Under the pieces are notes generated by a model. That model had not been told where the DNA came from, searched no databases, and saw only the letters and a program-made list of their open reading frames with translations. From an uncultured Pelagibacteraceae bacterium (GTDB taxonomy: Bacteria; Pseudomonadota; Alphaproteobacteria; Pelagibacterales; Pelagibacteraceae), in NCBI GenBank assembly GCA_902546375.1, contig CACCJO010000005.1, positions 1 through 45,919 of the forward strand: a stretch of DNA of 45,919 nucleotides. The letters run 5' to 3'. The position numbers were made by a program, and so were the translations under genes. Shown here in pieces: positions 28,442 to 37,063 of the stretch. Every line of letters begins with the position of its first letter. Position 1 is the stretch's first letter.

Positions 28442-30455
28442 GCATCTTTAACCAAGAAGACTGGTCTAAGATTTTTACACCTAAATTTTTTGCTGCATCG
28501 ACTTTCCTATTAGTTGGTTTTTCACCAATAATAAGATAATCAAGTTTTTTTGTAACATTGCTGACTATTGATCCTGAATTTTGCTCAATTAAAGATTTTG
28601 CCTCAGAACGGCTCATGTTTGATAGTTTGCCTGTAAACATAAATGTTTTATTATTTAATGGACCACCAACTTTGGGTTTTTCTATGTCTTTAACTTCAAG
28701 TAATTCATCTAAATTTTTTAACACCTTTAAATTTGCATCGTTGTTAAAAAAATTTTTAATTGAATTTATCTGAGTTTCACCTATTCCATCAATATTCATT
28801 AGATCATCAAAATTATTTTTTTTTGAGAGTGCTAAAAAATTTTTAAATGATTTTAAGTTCTTAGATATGATTTTAGCATTTTCTAAACCAATGTGCCTGA
28901 TGCCCAAGGAATAAATAAATTTTTCAAAAGAAATTTTTTTTCTTAAATTTATCGAATATTTTAAATTAGCAACTGATTGTTTACCCCACCCATCCAAATT
29001 TTCAATTTTTTTAAAATCAAGTTTGAATATATCTGGTGGGAGTTTGATTAAATTCAAATTCCAAAAGTTTTCAACTATCTTTTTACCGAAACCCTCGATG
29101 TTAAAAGCTTCTTTGGAGACAAAATGTTTGATTTTCTCTATAGTCATTTTTTCACACTCATATCCCTCACTAGAGCATCTTCTTACTGCATCTTCTTTTT
29201 TAGTCGTTAAGTTAAAATCTTTGATGGTTTTTGATCCGCAAGATGGACATTTAAGAGGAAAATTAAATTTTTTTGAATCCTTATTCCTCATTTTTAAATC
29301 TACAGAAATTACATGTGGTATTACATCGCCAGCTCTTTCAATTAAAACTGTATCATTCACCCTTATATCTTTTCTATTTATTTCTTCTTCATTATGTAAA
29401 GTTGCATTTGAAACGACTACTCCTCCAATATTTACAGGATTGATTTTTGCTACAGGTGTTAATGCGCCAGTTCTGCCAATTTGAATCTCTATATCTTTTA
29501 TTTTTGAAATTCCGCTATTGGCTGAAAATTTGTGAGCAATAGCCCATCTAGGAGCATTAGCAACATTCCCTAACCTTTTTTGTAATTGAAAATTATTAAC
29601 TTTATAGACGATCCCATCAATATCAAAATCTATATCACCTCTTTTTTTTTCAATTTCATGATAGTTAGTCATTAAATTCTCTATATTTTCTAGAGTTTTA
29701 TTTAAAGGATTAGTTTTAAAACCCCATTCCTTTAAATTTTTCAAATATTCATCTTGTGATGTAGCCTTCAAACCTTTTTCGTAACCAAACGTGTAAGCAA
29801 TAAATTTTAAGGGAATTTTTTTTGTTTCTTTAGGGTCTTTTTGTCTTAAAGATCCAGAGGCTGCATTTCTTGGATTTGCAAACTTATCTTTTAATTTCTC
29901 AAAATCACTATTTTGGATAAATACTTCACCTCTTATATCTATTTCTTTTGGAAAATTTTTTGACTTTATAAGATATGGAATATCTTCAATAGTTTTCAAA
30001 TTTTCAGTTATATCTTCTCCCTCTTTTCCGTCACCTCTTGACAAACCATTAGTAAATTTTCCATTTTTATAAATTAAAGAAGCTGATATACCGTCAATTT
30101 TAGGCTCGGCGCTATATATTATATTGAAATTCTTGTCTTTATTTAAAAAATTTAAAATTTTTTTTTCAAAATTTATCAAATCATTTTCATCAAAAGCATT
30201 TCCCAAAGAAAGCATTGGAACTGTGTGTTTCACTTTTTTAAAAGCTTTAGACGGTCTAAAACCTATTGTATTAGATGGTGAATTAATATTATTTAGATTT
30301 TTATATTTTTTCTCTAATTTAATTATTTCTAGCTTTAGTTTATCAAATTCTTGATCATTTACTAAAGGATTATTCAAATCATAATAATGCTTATTATACT
30401 TTTGAAACAACTTAATCTTTTTTAAGTAATCTTGATTAATTTTATCATCAGACAT
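28434..30455 (-). CDS. ligA: NAD+-dependent DNA ligase
   Basis: LigA seals nicks in replication and repair using NAD+. The 673-residue protein has the N-terminal Ia domain (YYDLNNPLVNDQEFD), the adenylation motif EPKIDG with Lys119, a Zn finger (CPSCG then CSSEGYEC), tandem helix-hairpin-helix motifs (about residues 450-590) and a C-terminal BRCT domain (GPLNNKTFMFTGKLSNMSR). All parts of the family are present. It is 1 base after bamD; recN, which often lies between these two genes in alphaproteobacteria, is absent here. Confidence 0.98.
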   Translation of the reverse strand: MSDDKINQDYLKKIKLFQKYNKHYYDLNNPLVNDQEFDKLKLEIIKLEKKYKNLNNINSPSNTIGFRPSKAFKKVKHTVPMLSLGNAFDENDLINFEKKILNFLNKDKNFNIIYSAEPKIDGISASLIYKNGKFTNGLSRGDGKEGEDITENLKTIEDIPYLIKSKNFPKEIDIRGEVFIQNSDFEKLKDKFANPRNAASGSLRQKDPKETKKIPLKFIAYTFGYEKGLKATSQDEYLKNLKEWGFKTNPLNKTLENIENLMTNYHEIEKKRGDIDFDIDGIVYKVNNFQLQKRLGNVANAPRWAIAHKFSANSGISKIKDIEIQIGRTGALTPVAKINPVNIGGVVVSNATLHNEEEINRKDIRVNDTVLIERAGDVIPHVISVDLKMRNKDSKKFNFPLKCPSCGSKTIKDFNLTTKKEDAVRRCSSEGYECEKMTIEKIKHFVSKEAFNIEGFGKKIVENFWNLNLIKLPPDIFKLDFKKIENLDGWGKQSVANLKYSINLRKKISFEKFIYSLGIRHIGLENAKIISKNLKSFKNFLALSKKNNFDDLMNIDGIGETQINSIKNFFNNDANLKVLKNLDELLEVKDIEKPKVGGPLNNKTFMFTGKLSNMSRSEAKSLIEQNSGSIVSNVTKKLDYLIIGEKPTNRKVDAAKNLGVKILDQSSWLKMLK

Positions 30456-30456
30456 T

Positions 30457-31290
30457 TTAAAAAAGACTCTTGATTTTACTTAAAATTTTACTTTTTTCTT
30501 TTTTCTTTTTCGGAGCTGAAATTTCATATTTCCTATTAAAAATTTTATAAGTTTCTTTATACCATTCTCCAGAATTATAATTGTAACCTAATAATGAAGC
30601 ATATTTGAGAGACTCTTCCTCCATGCCTAGTTTGTAATATATTTCTACTAGTCTATGTATCGCCTCTTCTACATGGATTGTAGTTTCGTATTCTTTTAAA
30701 ACATTCTTGAATCTATTAAGAGCAGGTATCCACTTTTTTTTTTTGATATAATGTCTGCCAATATAAACTTCCTTCGCAGCAAGTATATCGTTAATTAAAT
30801 CAATTTTAAATTTTGCATCGTAAGCATAATCACTATTGGGAAAATTTTTAATTACAAAATTAAATTCTTTTTTAGATAGAAGCAGTGGAGCTAGATCTTT
30901 TTTTTCACCCTCGATAGTCTCATAATAACAAATCGCTAAAAGATAATGTGCATATGCTTTATTTTTGTCGTTGGGATAAGTTTTAAAATATCTTTTGATA
31001 TTTTCAATGGCTAAACTGTAATAGCTCTGCATGTAATAAGAGTAGGATGCCATTAAAACTGATTTAGGTGCCCATTCTGATTGTGGGAATAAAATTTCAG
31101 CTTCTAGAAATTTTTTACTAGCTGCAAAGTAATCACTTATTTCAAATAATTCCATTCCTTTCTCATAGGCTGAGATCATTTCTATTTTTTGATCAGTCTC
31201 TTTTATTACCTTAATGTTTTCAGTTTTTTTACTGCACGAATAAAGAAATATAAGAGAAAAAATAATTAAAACTATTTTAAATTTGTACAT
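30457..31290 (-). CDS. bamD: Outer membrane protein assembly factor BamD (lipoprotein)
   Basis: The 277-residue protein has a lipoprotein signal with Cys19 (IFLYSC), followed by TPR-like repeats: a pattern such as YEKGMELFEISDYFAASKKF, IENIKRYFKTYPNDKNKAYA and LLSKKEFNFVIKNFPNSDYA. BamD is the essential partner of BamA in folding outer membrane beta-barrels. It is longer than many BamD proteins at the C-terminus, with a Lys-rich tail. The gene is followed by ligA. Its upstream 73 bases are duplicated at 31416-31488, which is a separate feature. Confidence 0.95.
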   Translation of the reverse strand: MYKFKIVLIIFSLIFLYSCSKKTENIKVIKETDQKIEMISAYEKGMELFEISDYFAASKKFLEAEILFPQSEWAPKSVLMASYSYYMQSYYSLAIENIKRYFKTYPNDKNKAYAHYLLAICYYETIEGEKKDLAPLLLSKKEFNFVIKNFPNSDYAYDAKFKIDLINDILAAKEVYIGRHYIKKKKWIPALNRFKNVLKEYETTIHVEEAIHRLVEIYYKLGMEEESLKYASLLGYNYNSGEWYKETYKIFNRKYEISAPKKKKEKSKILSKIKSLF

Positions 31291-31312
31291 TTCTCAAACT
31301 ATATAGATTTTA
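31240..31312 (-). repeat. Direct repeat copy A: bamD upstream region plus signal-peptide codons
   Basis: This 73-base stretch covers the leader of bamD and its first 17 codons. It matches copy B (31416-31488, 176 bases upstream) at about 60 of 73 positions counted by eye, with both ATG codons aligned and no gap needed. The first 13 bases (TAAAATCTATATA) are identical in both. Confidence 0.75.
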
Positions 31313-31466
31313 GAAAAATCATTCTGGGTTCACCTTTAATAAGATTATCAACGAAACATATGGTATCAGAGTAATCATAACTACTTGAACTATTAAAATA
31401 TATGCCAATTAAAAAATAAAAAAATATTAAAGAGAGGATAATTAAAATTGTTTTAAATTTATACAT
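31299..31466 (-). CDS. Small hypothetical membrane protein sharing the bamD leader
   Basis: A 55-codon frame starts at ATG 31466 and stops at TAG 31299. Its first 17 residues (MYKFKTILIILSLIFFY) closely resemble the BamD signal peptide start (MYKFKIVLIIFSLIFLY), but the lipobox Cys is not kept, so the segment should remain a membrane anchor with a short tail of about 30 polar residues that matches nothing I recognise. The stop lies in the duplicated leader of bamD. It may be a new small gene made by partial duplication, or a non-functional remnant; expression is unknown. Confidence 0.45.
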   Translation of the reverse strand: MYKFKTILIILSLIFFYFLIGIYFNSSSSYDYSDTICFVDNLIKGEPRMIFLKSI

Positions 31467-31488
31467 CTCAAAAAGTATATAGATTTTA
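31416..31488 (-). repeat. Direct repeat copy B: duplicated bamD leader
   Basis: Partner of copy A (31240-31312). It provides the start and anchor of the 55-residue ORF. Synonymous and conservative changes dominate (for example ATT to ATC, CTT to TTA), which suggests that the reading frame was kept for at least some time after duplication. Confidence 0.75.
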
Positions 31489-31514
31489 AACGAAATTATA
31501 AGGATGAATCTAAT

Positions 31515-32435
31515 TTAAGCTATTGATCTTAGCAAACTTCTATTAATTAATGTATGAGGTAGTGTTCTTTCCTGAATTTCAATGATAGAAAAATTATCTT
31601 TATTGCTAAATACTTCTCTCAATAAGCTATTAGTTAAATAGTGTCCACCTTGAGAACATTTTATACTAGCTATCATTCTGTATCCAGACGTGTAAAGATC
31701 ACCAATGCAATCTAGTATCTTATGATTAACGAATTCTTTGGAATTTCTTAAACCCTCTGAATTTAATACTTCCTCACCCTTAACAACAACAGCATTTTCT
31801 AGACTTCCACCTTTAGCAAGACCGTTTTTTTTAATTTTCTCTATGTCTTCGTAAAGACAGAAAGTTCTTGATTCAAAAATTTCTGTTAGATCATCTTCAT
31901 AAACATTTTTTTTGTTTCTTTGATTTCCTATAATCTGATTTTGATATTTTAATTCAAAATCGATATCCAAACTTAATTTTGATGGCTCAATTGAAATAAA
32001 TTTATCACCATTTTTAAATTCAATTTTTTTGTTAATCTTAATTATTTTAATAGGTTTGTTACTCAGCTCTAAACCTGCTGTTAATATTTCTTCAATAAAA
32101 ACTTTCGCTGACCCATCTAAAATTGGTACTTCCTCATTATCAATTTCAATCAATGCATTATCAATTCCGATTCCAAATATAGCCCCCATTAAATGCTCAA
32201 TAGTTGATACTTTCACTCCATTCGTGTTACTGATAGTAGTATTCAATGCTGTGTTACTCACATTCATAAAATTTGGGTAAATCAGATTGTTATCTTTTAG
32301 ATCTATTCTTTTAAATACAATGCCAGTGTCTGGACTTGATGGTTTGACACAAATCTTAACTGGTTTTCCAGAGTGAAGACCTATTCCACTGAAAGATACA
32401 GAATTTTTAATAGTTTTTTGATTTAATAAAGACAC
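31515..32435 (-). CDS. lpxC: UDP-3-O-acyl-N-acetylglucosamine deacetylase
   Basis: LpxC performs the committed, zinc-dependent step of lipid A synthesis. The 306-residue protein has zinc ligands His81 (STIEHLMGAIFG), His238 and Asp242 (NHKILDCIGDLY) and catalytic His265 (GGHYLTNSLL), at positions nearly equal to those of E. coli. The start is GTG at 32435; a stop codon lies 4 codons upstream in frame, so no longer form is possible, and the N-terminal motif NSVSFSGIGLHSG supports it. It follows the FtsA-like gene by 63 bases, the place where ftsZ usually stands. Confidence 0.97.
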   Translation of the reverse strand: MSLLNQKTIKNSVSFSGIGLHSGKPVKICVKPSSPDTGIVFKRIDLKDNNLIYPNFMNVSNTALNTTISNTNGVKVSTIEHLMGAIFGIGIDNALIEIDNEEVPILDGSAKVFIEEILTAGLELSNKPIKIIKINKKIEFKNGDKFISIEPSKLSLDIDFELKYQNQIIGNQRNKKNVYEDDLTEIFESRTFCLYEDIEKIKKNGLAKGGSLENAVVVKGEEVLNSEGLRNSKEFVNHKILDCIGDLYTSGYRMIASIKCSQGGHYLTNSLLREVFSNKDNFSIIEIQERTLPHTLINRSLLRSIA

Positions 32436-32498
32436 ACAGAACTTTTAGTCTGGTAATCTTTAAATTTAAAAACAACAAATATTACAAGAAAATACGAG

Positions 32499-33200
32499 CT
32501 AGTTAAAAAAATTAAAGAATCTCTCAAAAAATCCTAATTTTTTTGAGTATTTATTTGTGATATACACCTCATTTTGGTTAAAACCATTTAAAATTTTTTG
32601 CGCCATTACATACAAATTATCATTTTTATCTTCTAAAAAACTATTTAAGTAATCTAGGCTCAATATTTTATCCAAAGATATTTGGTATTTTCTAAGAACA
32701 TCTTCAATAGTTTTTGAGATCCTTTTAGGTATACATATATAACTGACTTCAATAGAAAGATTATTACAATTTTTTTTTTCTGGTAAAGTTTCAAAGTAAG
32801 TTCCATCAATATAAAACTTATCAATCTTCATATGAAGAATATCAAGATCTTCTAGAGTTTTGTTACAGCAACTTTTTGCCTCTAATATCAATTTATGTAT
32901 AGAATTAGAATTTATAATAATATTATCAAATTTATTTTTAATAGATAAACGAATTGGAAAAATATTCTGATGATCAATAATCAAAAAAATATTTTTAACA
33001 AATTCATTAAGTTTTTTTTCTATCTTAAAAATATTTTCATTAAGGAAATTATCTAAAAAATCTAACTCGATTTGATTGTTCTGATTATTTGTTAATTTTT
33101 CTCCTCTATAAACAAACTCATTAGTGGAATTTATTGCAACAATCGTAAATTTATTGATTCCTAAAAAAAGAAAAATCTTATTTTCTAAATTATTTACCAT
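32499..33200 (-). CDS. ftsA: Truncated FtsA-like division protein lacking the ATPase half
   Basis: The gene sits directly after ftsQ (11-base overlap), the normal ftsA position, but the product is only 233 residues against about 400-420. Aligned by eye with E. coli FtsA, residues 8-65 match the start of domain 1A, residues 66-190 match domain 1C (KNIFLIIDHQNIFPIRLS for SSVYLALSGKHISCQNE; then CIPKRISKTIEDVLRKYQISLDKIL-type segment), and the end KLGFFERFFNFFN resembles the amphipathic membrane-targeting helix. The phosphate-2 motif (DIGGGTxDI) and the adenosine motif of domains 2A/2B are missing. It may bind partners and the membrane but not ATP. Identity as ftsA is inferred from position and this pattern. 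Confidence 0.6.
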   Translation of the reverse strand: MVNNLENKIFLFLGINKFTIVAINSTNEFVYRGEKLTNNQNNQIELDFLDNFLNENIFKIEKKLNEFVKNIFLIIDHQNIFPIRLSIKNKFDNIIINSNSIHKLILEAKSCCNKTLEDLDILHMKIDKFYIDGTYFETLPEKKNCNNLSIEVSYICIPKRISKTIEDVLRKYQISLDKILSLDYLNSFLEDKNDNLYVMAQKILNGFNQNEVYITNKYSKKLGFFERFFNFFN

Positions 33201-33864
33201 TTAATATTATTTGATCTTTTTGACGAAAATCAATTACTAATTCATTCTTAAATCTATCTTCATTAGATAAACGAACAAACAAGTTTAGATTTTTTTCAAC
33301 ATCATTTCTCGATAATTTTATCAAATATCCCGCTGATGTTTCAATATCCCATCTTTTTGATTTGAAATAATATAGTTTTATTATTTTTTTAAAATCAAAG
33401 TTTGATTTATCAACTTCATTCTTTAGTTTTAGAAATTCTTCAACATTCAAATCACCAAACACAAATGGCAAACTAGAGCTTGAATCATCATTCAGAATTA
33501 ATTTTCCATTTGATCCAATAAAATAATTGGAACTGTTTTTTTTTGTTTGTGCAAGTATTTTTGTTTCTTTTACAAATATTTTTAAAGTTGAGGGATAATT
33601 TTTAAATATTTCAAAATGCTCAATAATATTAATTGAATCAATTTTTTCTTTTAAATATTGTTTATCTAAATTAAAAATATTTTTAAAATTTGCATCATTT
33701 ATAATACTCTCAATTTTATTTCTCTCATTTAGATTTAGACCAATAATTTCTATCTTATTGATTTTTGGAAAACTAAAATTCATCAATGAAATATTGTTTA
33801 TTGATACAAGGAAACAAAATAGTAATAAGTAAATTATAATTTTTTTACTTATTAATAGATGCAT
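33190..33864 (-). CDS. ftsQ: Cell division protein FtsQ
   Basis: The 224-residue protein has an N-terminal membrane helix (about residues 9-27) and a periplasmic POTRA domain (INKIEIIGLNLNERNKIESI, about 35-100) followed by the FtsQ beta domain with FVFGDLNVEEFLKL. FtsQ links FtsA/FtsZ-side proteins with FtsB/FtsL at the septum. It is short for the family because the cytoplasmic N-terminus is only about 8 residues. The ATG at 33864 overlaps the end of ddl by 20 bases. Confidence 0.9.
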   Translation of the reverse strand: MHLLISKKIIIYLLLFCFLVSINNISLMNFSFPKINKIEIIGLNLNERNKIESIINDANFKNIFNLDKQYLKEKIDSINIIEHFEIFKNYPSTLKIFVKETKILAQTKKNSSNYFIGSNGKLILNDDSSSSLPFVFGDLNVEEFLKLKNEVDKSNFDFKKIIKLYYFKSKRWDIETSAGYLIKLSRNDVEKNLNLFVRLSNEDRFKNELVIDFRQKDQIILNGK

Positions 33865-34759
33865 CTTTTAAAATTAATTTGATTAGATTTATGAAATTAA
33901 TTCCAATATACGCTGATATCTCTGGAACTAAAGATAGTTTTGTCATTCCAGGCTGTGTATTAATTTCTAAAAGATAAAATTTACCCTTAAAATATTTAAA
34001 ATCTGATCTTGTAACTCCTCTACATCCCAACAAATTATGTGCTTTTAAAGTTATGTTCATAAGATCTTTGTATTTTCTTTTTGGTAAATCTACTGGAATA
34101 ATATGTTCTGTCTTGGCACTAGAATTATACTTTGCTTGATAATCATAAAATTTTCTCTTAGGTTTTAGTTCGATTGCTCCAAGTTTCCTCTTACCAATTA
34201 TAGCTGATTGAATTTCTCGTCCAGGAATAAATTGTTCAATCATTACTTTTTTGTAATCTTTTAAGAATTTTAAGTTTTTTAATAAATTATTTTTAGTGCA
34301 GATGTAAACATTTACACTAGAGCCTTCATTAATTGGTTTAATTACAACTGGAAAATTGAATTTTTTTTTTACAAAACTTACGAGTTCCTTATTCGTTTTA
34401 TTAAAATTATAAATAAAATATTTAGGTGTCAAAATTTTATTTTTTAAAAATATTTTTTTCGAAATTTCTTTATCCATTGCCTTGGCAGAAGCAATAACAC
34501 CCGAATGAGTGTAAGGTATTCCTAATGTTTCTAGGATGGTTTGTATGTATCCATCTTCACCAAACTGACCATGTAAAGCATTAAAGATGCAATTAGGTTT
34601 GAAGTCTTTTATAGCAGATAATAAATCTTTATCTGGTTCACATGTTTTTACCAGATAATTATTTTTTTTTAGTTCTTTAGCAACCTGTTTACCGGTCTCT
34701 AAGCTAATAATTCTCTCCTTAGAAATACCACCAGAAATTATCAAAATTTTTTTTTTCAA
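33845..34759 (-). CDS. ddl: D-alanine-D-alanine ligase
   Basis: Ddl makes D-Ala-D-Ala for the peptidoglycan stem. The 304-residue ATP-grasp protein has the N-terminal signature IISGGISKERIISLETG, FNALHGQFGEDGYIQ, the ATP-grasp lid PINEGSSVNVY, and the metal-site LLEINTQPGMT. The only start compatible with the N-terminal motif is TTG at 34759; a stop codon lies 2 codons further upstream. It follows murB by 1 base and overlaps ftsQ by 20 bases. Confidence 0.96.
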   Translation of the reverse strand: MKKKILIISGGISKERIISLETGKQVAKELKKNNYLVKTCEPDKDLLSAIKDFKPNCIFNALHGQFGEDGYIQTILETLGIPYTHSGVIASAKAMDKEISKKIFLKNKILTPKYFIYNFNKTNKELVSFVKKKFNFPVVIKPINEGSSVNVYICTKNNLLKNLKFLKDYKKVMIEQFIPGREIQSAIIGKRKLGAIELKPKRKFYDYQAKYNSSAKTEHIIPVDLPKRKYKDLMNITLKAHNLLGCRGVTRSDFKYFKGKFYLLEINTQPGMTKLSLVPEISAYIGINFINLIKLILKDASINK

Positions 34760-34760
34760 A

Positions 34761-35669
34761 TTATTCTAATATCTTAATTTCTTTATCTAATTTTATACCA
34801 GTTTTTTCTAAAACTTTTCTGGAAACAAAATCAATCAATTTTTTCATATCATTAAATGTTGCATTGCCTTTGTTTACAAAAAAATTTGAGTGTTTTTCTG
34901 ATATATGTGCATCACCAAATTTAGTATCAATAGAAACTGACTCTCTTATCAACTCCCAAACTTTTTTATTCGTTTGATTTATTGGGTTTTTAAAAGTACT
35001 TCCACCAGTTTTAATTTTCATTGGCTGATTTTTCTCTTTCAAAGATTTCATTTTTTTAACTTCACTATTTACTTTGCTATAATCACTTTTTACCCCTTTA
35101 AAAGAAGCGCTCAAAAAAATTAGGTCCTCAGGCAAATCGTTGTTTCTATAATCAAAATTAATTTCATTTGACGGAATAGTTAGTAAATTCCCTTTTTTAT
35201 TAATTGCTTGAATTGATAGAAGAATATCTTTGAATTCTTTACCAAAACATCCAGCATTCATCTTAATTCCTCCTCCAATTGACCCAGGAATACAGGATAA
35301 AAATTCAAACCCACTTAAATGACTCTCAGTGGCAAACTCAGATAAACTTTTATCTAAAACAGCACTACCAGAAATAATTACATCTTCCTTCAATAAAGAT
35401 ATTCGATTAAAATTTTTACTGAGCTTTATTACAACTCCATCAAAAATATTATCTGAAATTAAAGTATTAGATCCCGCACCGATAACAAAGATTTTTTCCT
35501 TATTATCGAGCAATTTTAAAAATTTAATTAGATCCTTTAAATTTTCAGCCTTATAAAAAACTTTTGACTTTCCTCCAATATTAAACCAATTTTTTTTCTT
35601 TAAATCTTGACCATAAATTATATTTTTATCAAAATCTTTTAGTAAGTTCTTAAGCTGAGGTATTTGCAT
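34761..35669 (-). CDS. murB: UDP-N-acetylenolpyruvoylglucosamine reductase
   Basis: MurB reduces the enolpyruvyl group to make UDP-MurNAc, using FAD and NADPH. The 302-residue protein has the FAD-binding motif VIGAGSNTLISD, CIPGSIGGGIKMNAGCFG, and GGSTFKNP with the catalytic Ser. It is the short type lacking the E. coli insertion. The ATG at 35669 overlaps the murC stop by one base (TAATG). Confidence 0.97.
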   Translation of the reverse strand: MQIPQLKNLLKDFDKNIIYGQDLKKKNWFNIGGKSKVFYKAENLKDLIKFLKLLDNKEKIFVIGAGSNTLISDNIFDGVVIKLSKNFNRISLLKEDVIISGSAVLDKSLSEFATESHLSGFEFLSCIPGSIGGGIKMNAGCFGKEFKDILLSIQAINKKGNLLTIPSNEINFDYRNNDLPEDLIFLSASFKGVKSDYSKVNSEVKKMKSLKEKNQPMKIKTGGSTFKNPINQTNKKVWELIRESVSIDTKFGDAHISEKHSNFFVNKGNATFNDMKKLIDFVSRKVLEKTGIKLDKEIKILE

Positions 35670-37063
35670 TACATTAATTCAGGTAATTTTTTCATCCAAT
35701 TTGAGATTGAGCCAGCACCCATTCCTACGACGATTTTTTTTCCGTAAATATTTTGTTTAAGAAATTTAGCTAATTCAATATTATTTTTAATCATAAATAG
35801 TTTTACTTTTGAATTTTTTATTATTCCCTTTGCAAAATCATTATAATTAAAACCTAATTTTATTTTTTCTCCAGCTGTAAAAATGGGGCATAATATAATT
35901 GTGTCTGCATCTCTGAAGCAATGAGTAAATTCATTTCTTAAATCTTTTAATCTTGATATTCTATGTGGTTGAAAAATACACACTCTTTCAAACTTATCAA
36001 AAACTTTTTTTACTCCCTCTAACACAGATTTTATTTCTGTTGGATGATGAGCATAATCATCATAAAAATCAACTCCATTAAATGTAAATATTTTATTAAA
36101 TCTTCGCTGGACACCTTTAAAATTTTTAAGACCTTTTTTAATATTAGACACTGGAATTCCAACAGTAAGAGCAACTGCAATTGCAGCTGTAGAATTTCTT
36201 ATATTATGAACACCTAATAATGGGATTTGAAAGTTTTTTAAGATAGTTTTTTTTTTATTTGGTAAATTAATAGATAAATCAAATTTTGAAAAAAGTTTTT
36301 CTTGAATTATATTTTTGATAAGAAAATTAGCGTTAGACTTGACTCCATAAGTAAAAAAATTTTTATTTTTGATATCTTTTATTAATTCATTGTTAATTTT
36401 ATCATCAATACAAATAAAAGATTTTCCAAATGATGGAACTTTTTTTACAAAGTGTAGAAAATGATTTTTTAAATCCTTCATAGATTTATAAAAATCCATG
36501 TGTTCTCTATCTATGTTGGTTATAATTGAATATGTAGGAGAGATATGAGTAAAGCTTCCATCTGACTCATCTGCCTCTAATATAGACCAGTCACTCTTAC
36601 CTAATTTTGCAGTACTCTTAATTGAATTTATTATGCCTCCATTGATTATTGTAGGATCTAATTTTGTGTTTTCAAAAATAGAACTTACTAAAGATGTCGT
36701 TGTTGTTTTGCCGTGGGAGCCAACTACAACAATATTTTTCATTAAAGAAACAAGATTTGCTAACATCTTCCCTCTTTTAATTACTGGTAATTTTTTTCTT
36801 TTAGCTTCTAGTAATTCTGGATTACTTTTTTTTATCGCAGAGGAAGTCACTACAATTGTAACATCTTTTATATTTTGCTTTTTGTGACCAATAAAAATTC
36901 TGACACCCTGTTTTTTTAATTTTTCAATATTTTTATTCTTATTAATATCGCTTCCTTGAATTTGAAAACCTTTTGCCTTCATAATCAATGCAAGACCGCT
37001 CATACCTATTCCACCAATACCTACAAAATGGATAATTTCTTTTTTAGCTAATTCAATTTTCAT
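35669..37063 (-). CDS. murC: UDP-N-acetylmuramate-L-alanine ligase
   Basis: MurC adds L-Ala to UDP-MurNAc, the first step of the peptide stem. The 464-residue Mur ligase has the N-terminal dinucleotide-like motif FVGIGGIGMSGLALIM, the P-loop GSHGKTTTTS, NIDREHMD, and the C-terminal FQPHRISRLKDL motif. Starts inside the end of murG (11-base overlap). Confidence 0.98.
   Translation of the reverse strand: MKIELAKKEIIHFVGIGGIGMSGLALIMKAKGFQIQGSDINKNKNIEKLKKQGVRIFIGHKKQNIKDVTIVVTSSAIKKSNPELLEAKRKKLPVIKRGKMLANLVSLMKNIVVVGSHGKTTTTSLVSSIFENTKLDPTIINGGIINSIKSTAKLGKSDWSILEADESDGSFTHISPTYSIITNIDREHMDFYKSMKDLKNHFLHFVKKVPSFGKSFICIDDKINNELIKDIKNKNFFTYGVKSNANFLIKNIIQEKLFSKFDLSINLPNKKKTILKNFQIPLLGVHNIRNSTAAIAVALTVGIPVSNIKKGLKNFKGVQRRFNKIFTFNGVDFYDDYAHHPTEIKSVLEGVKKVFDKFERVCIFQPHRISRLKDLRNEFTHCFRDADTIILCPIFTAGEKIKLGFNYNDFAKGIIKNSKVKLFMIKNNIELAKFLKQNIYGKKIVVGMGAGSISNWMKKLPELM

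Noticed and set aside
29023-29484. 153-codon open frame on the plus strand inside ligA
   Set aside because: It lies fully antisense to conserved LigA domains, and its translation is only a hydrophobic shadow of Lys/Asn-rich codons; no ribosome binding site or family match.
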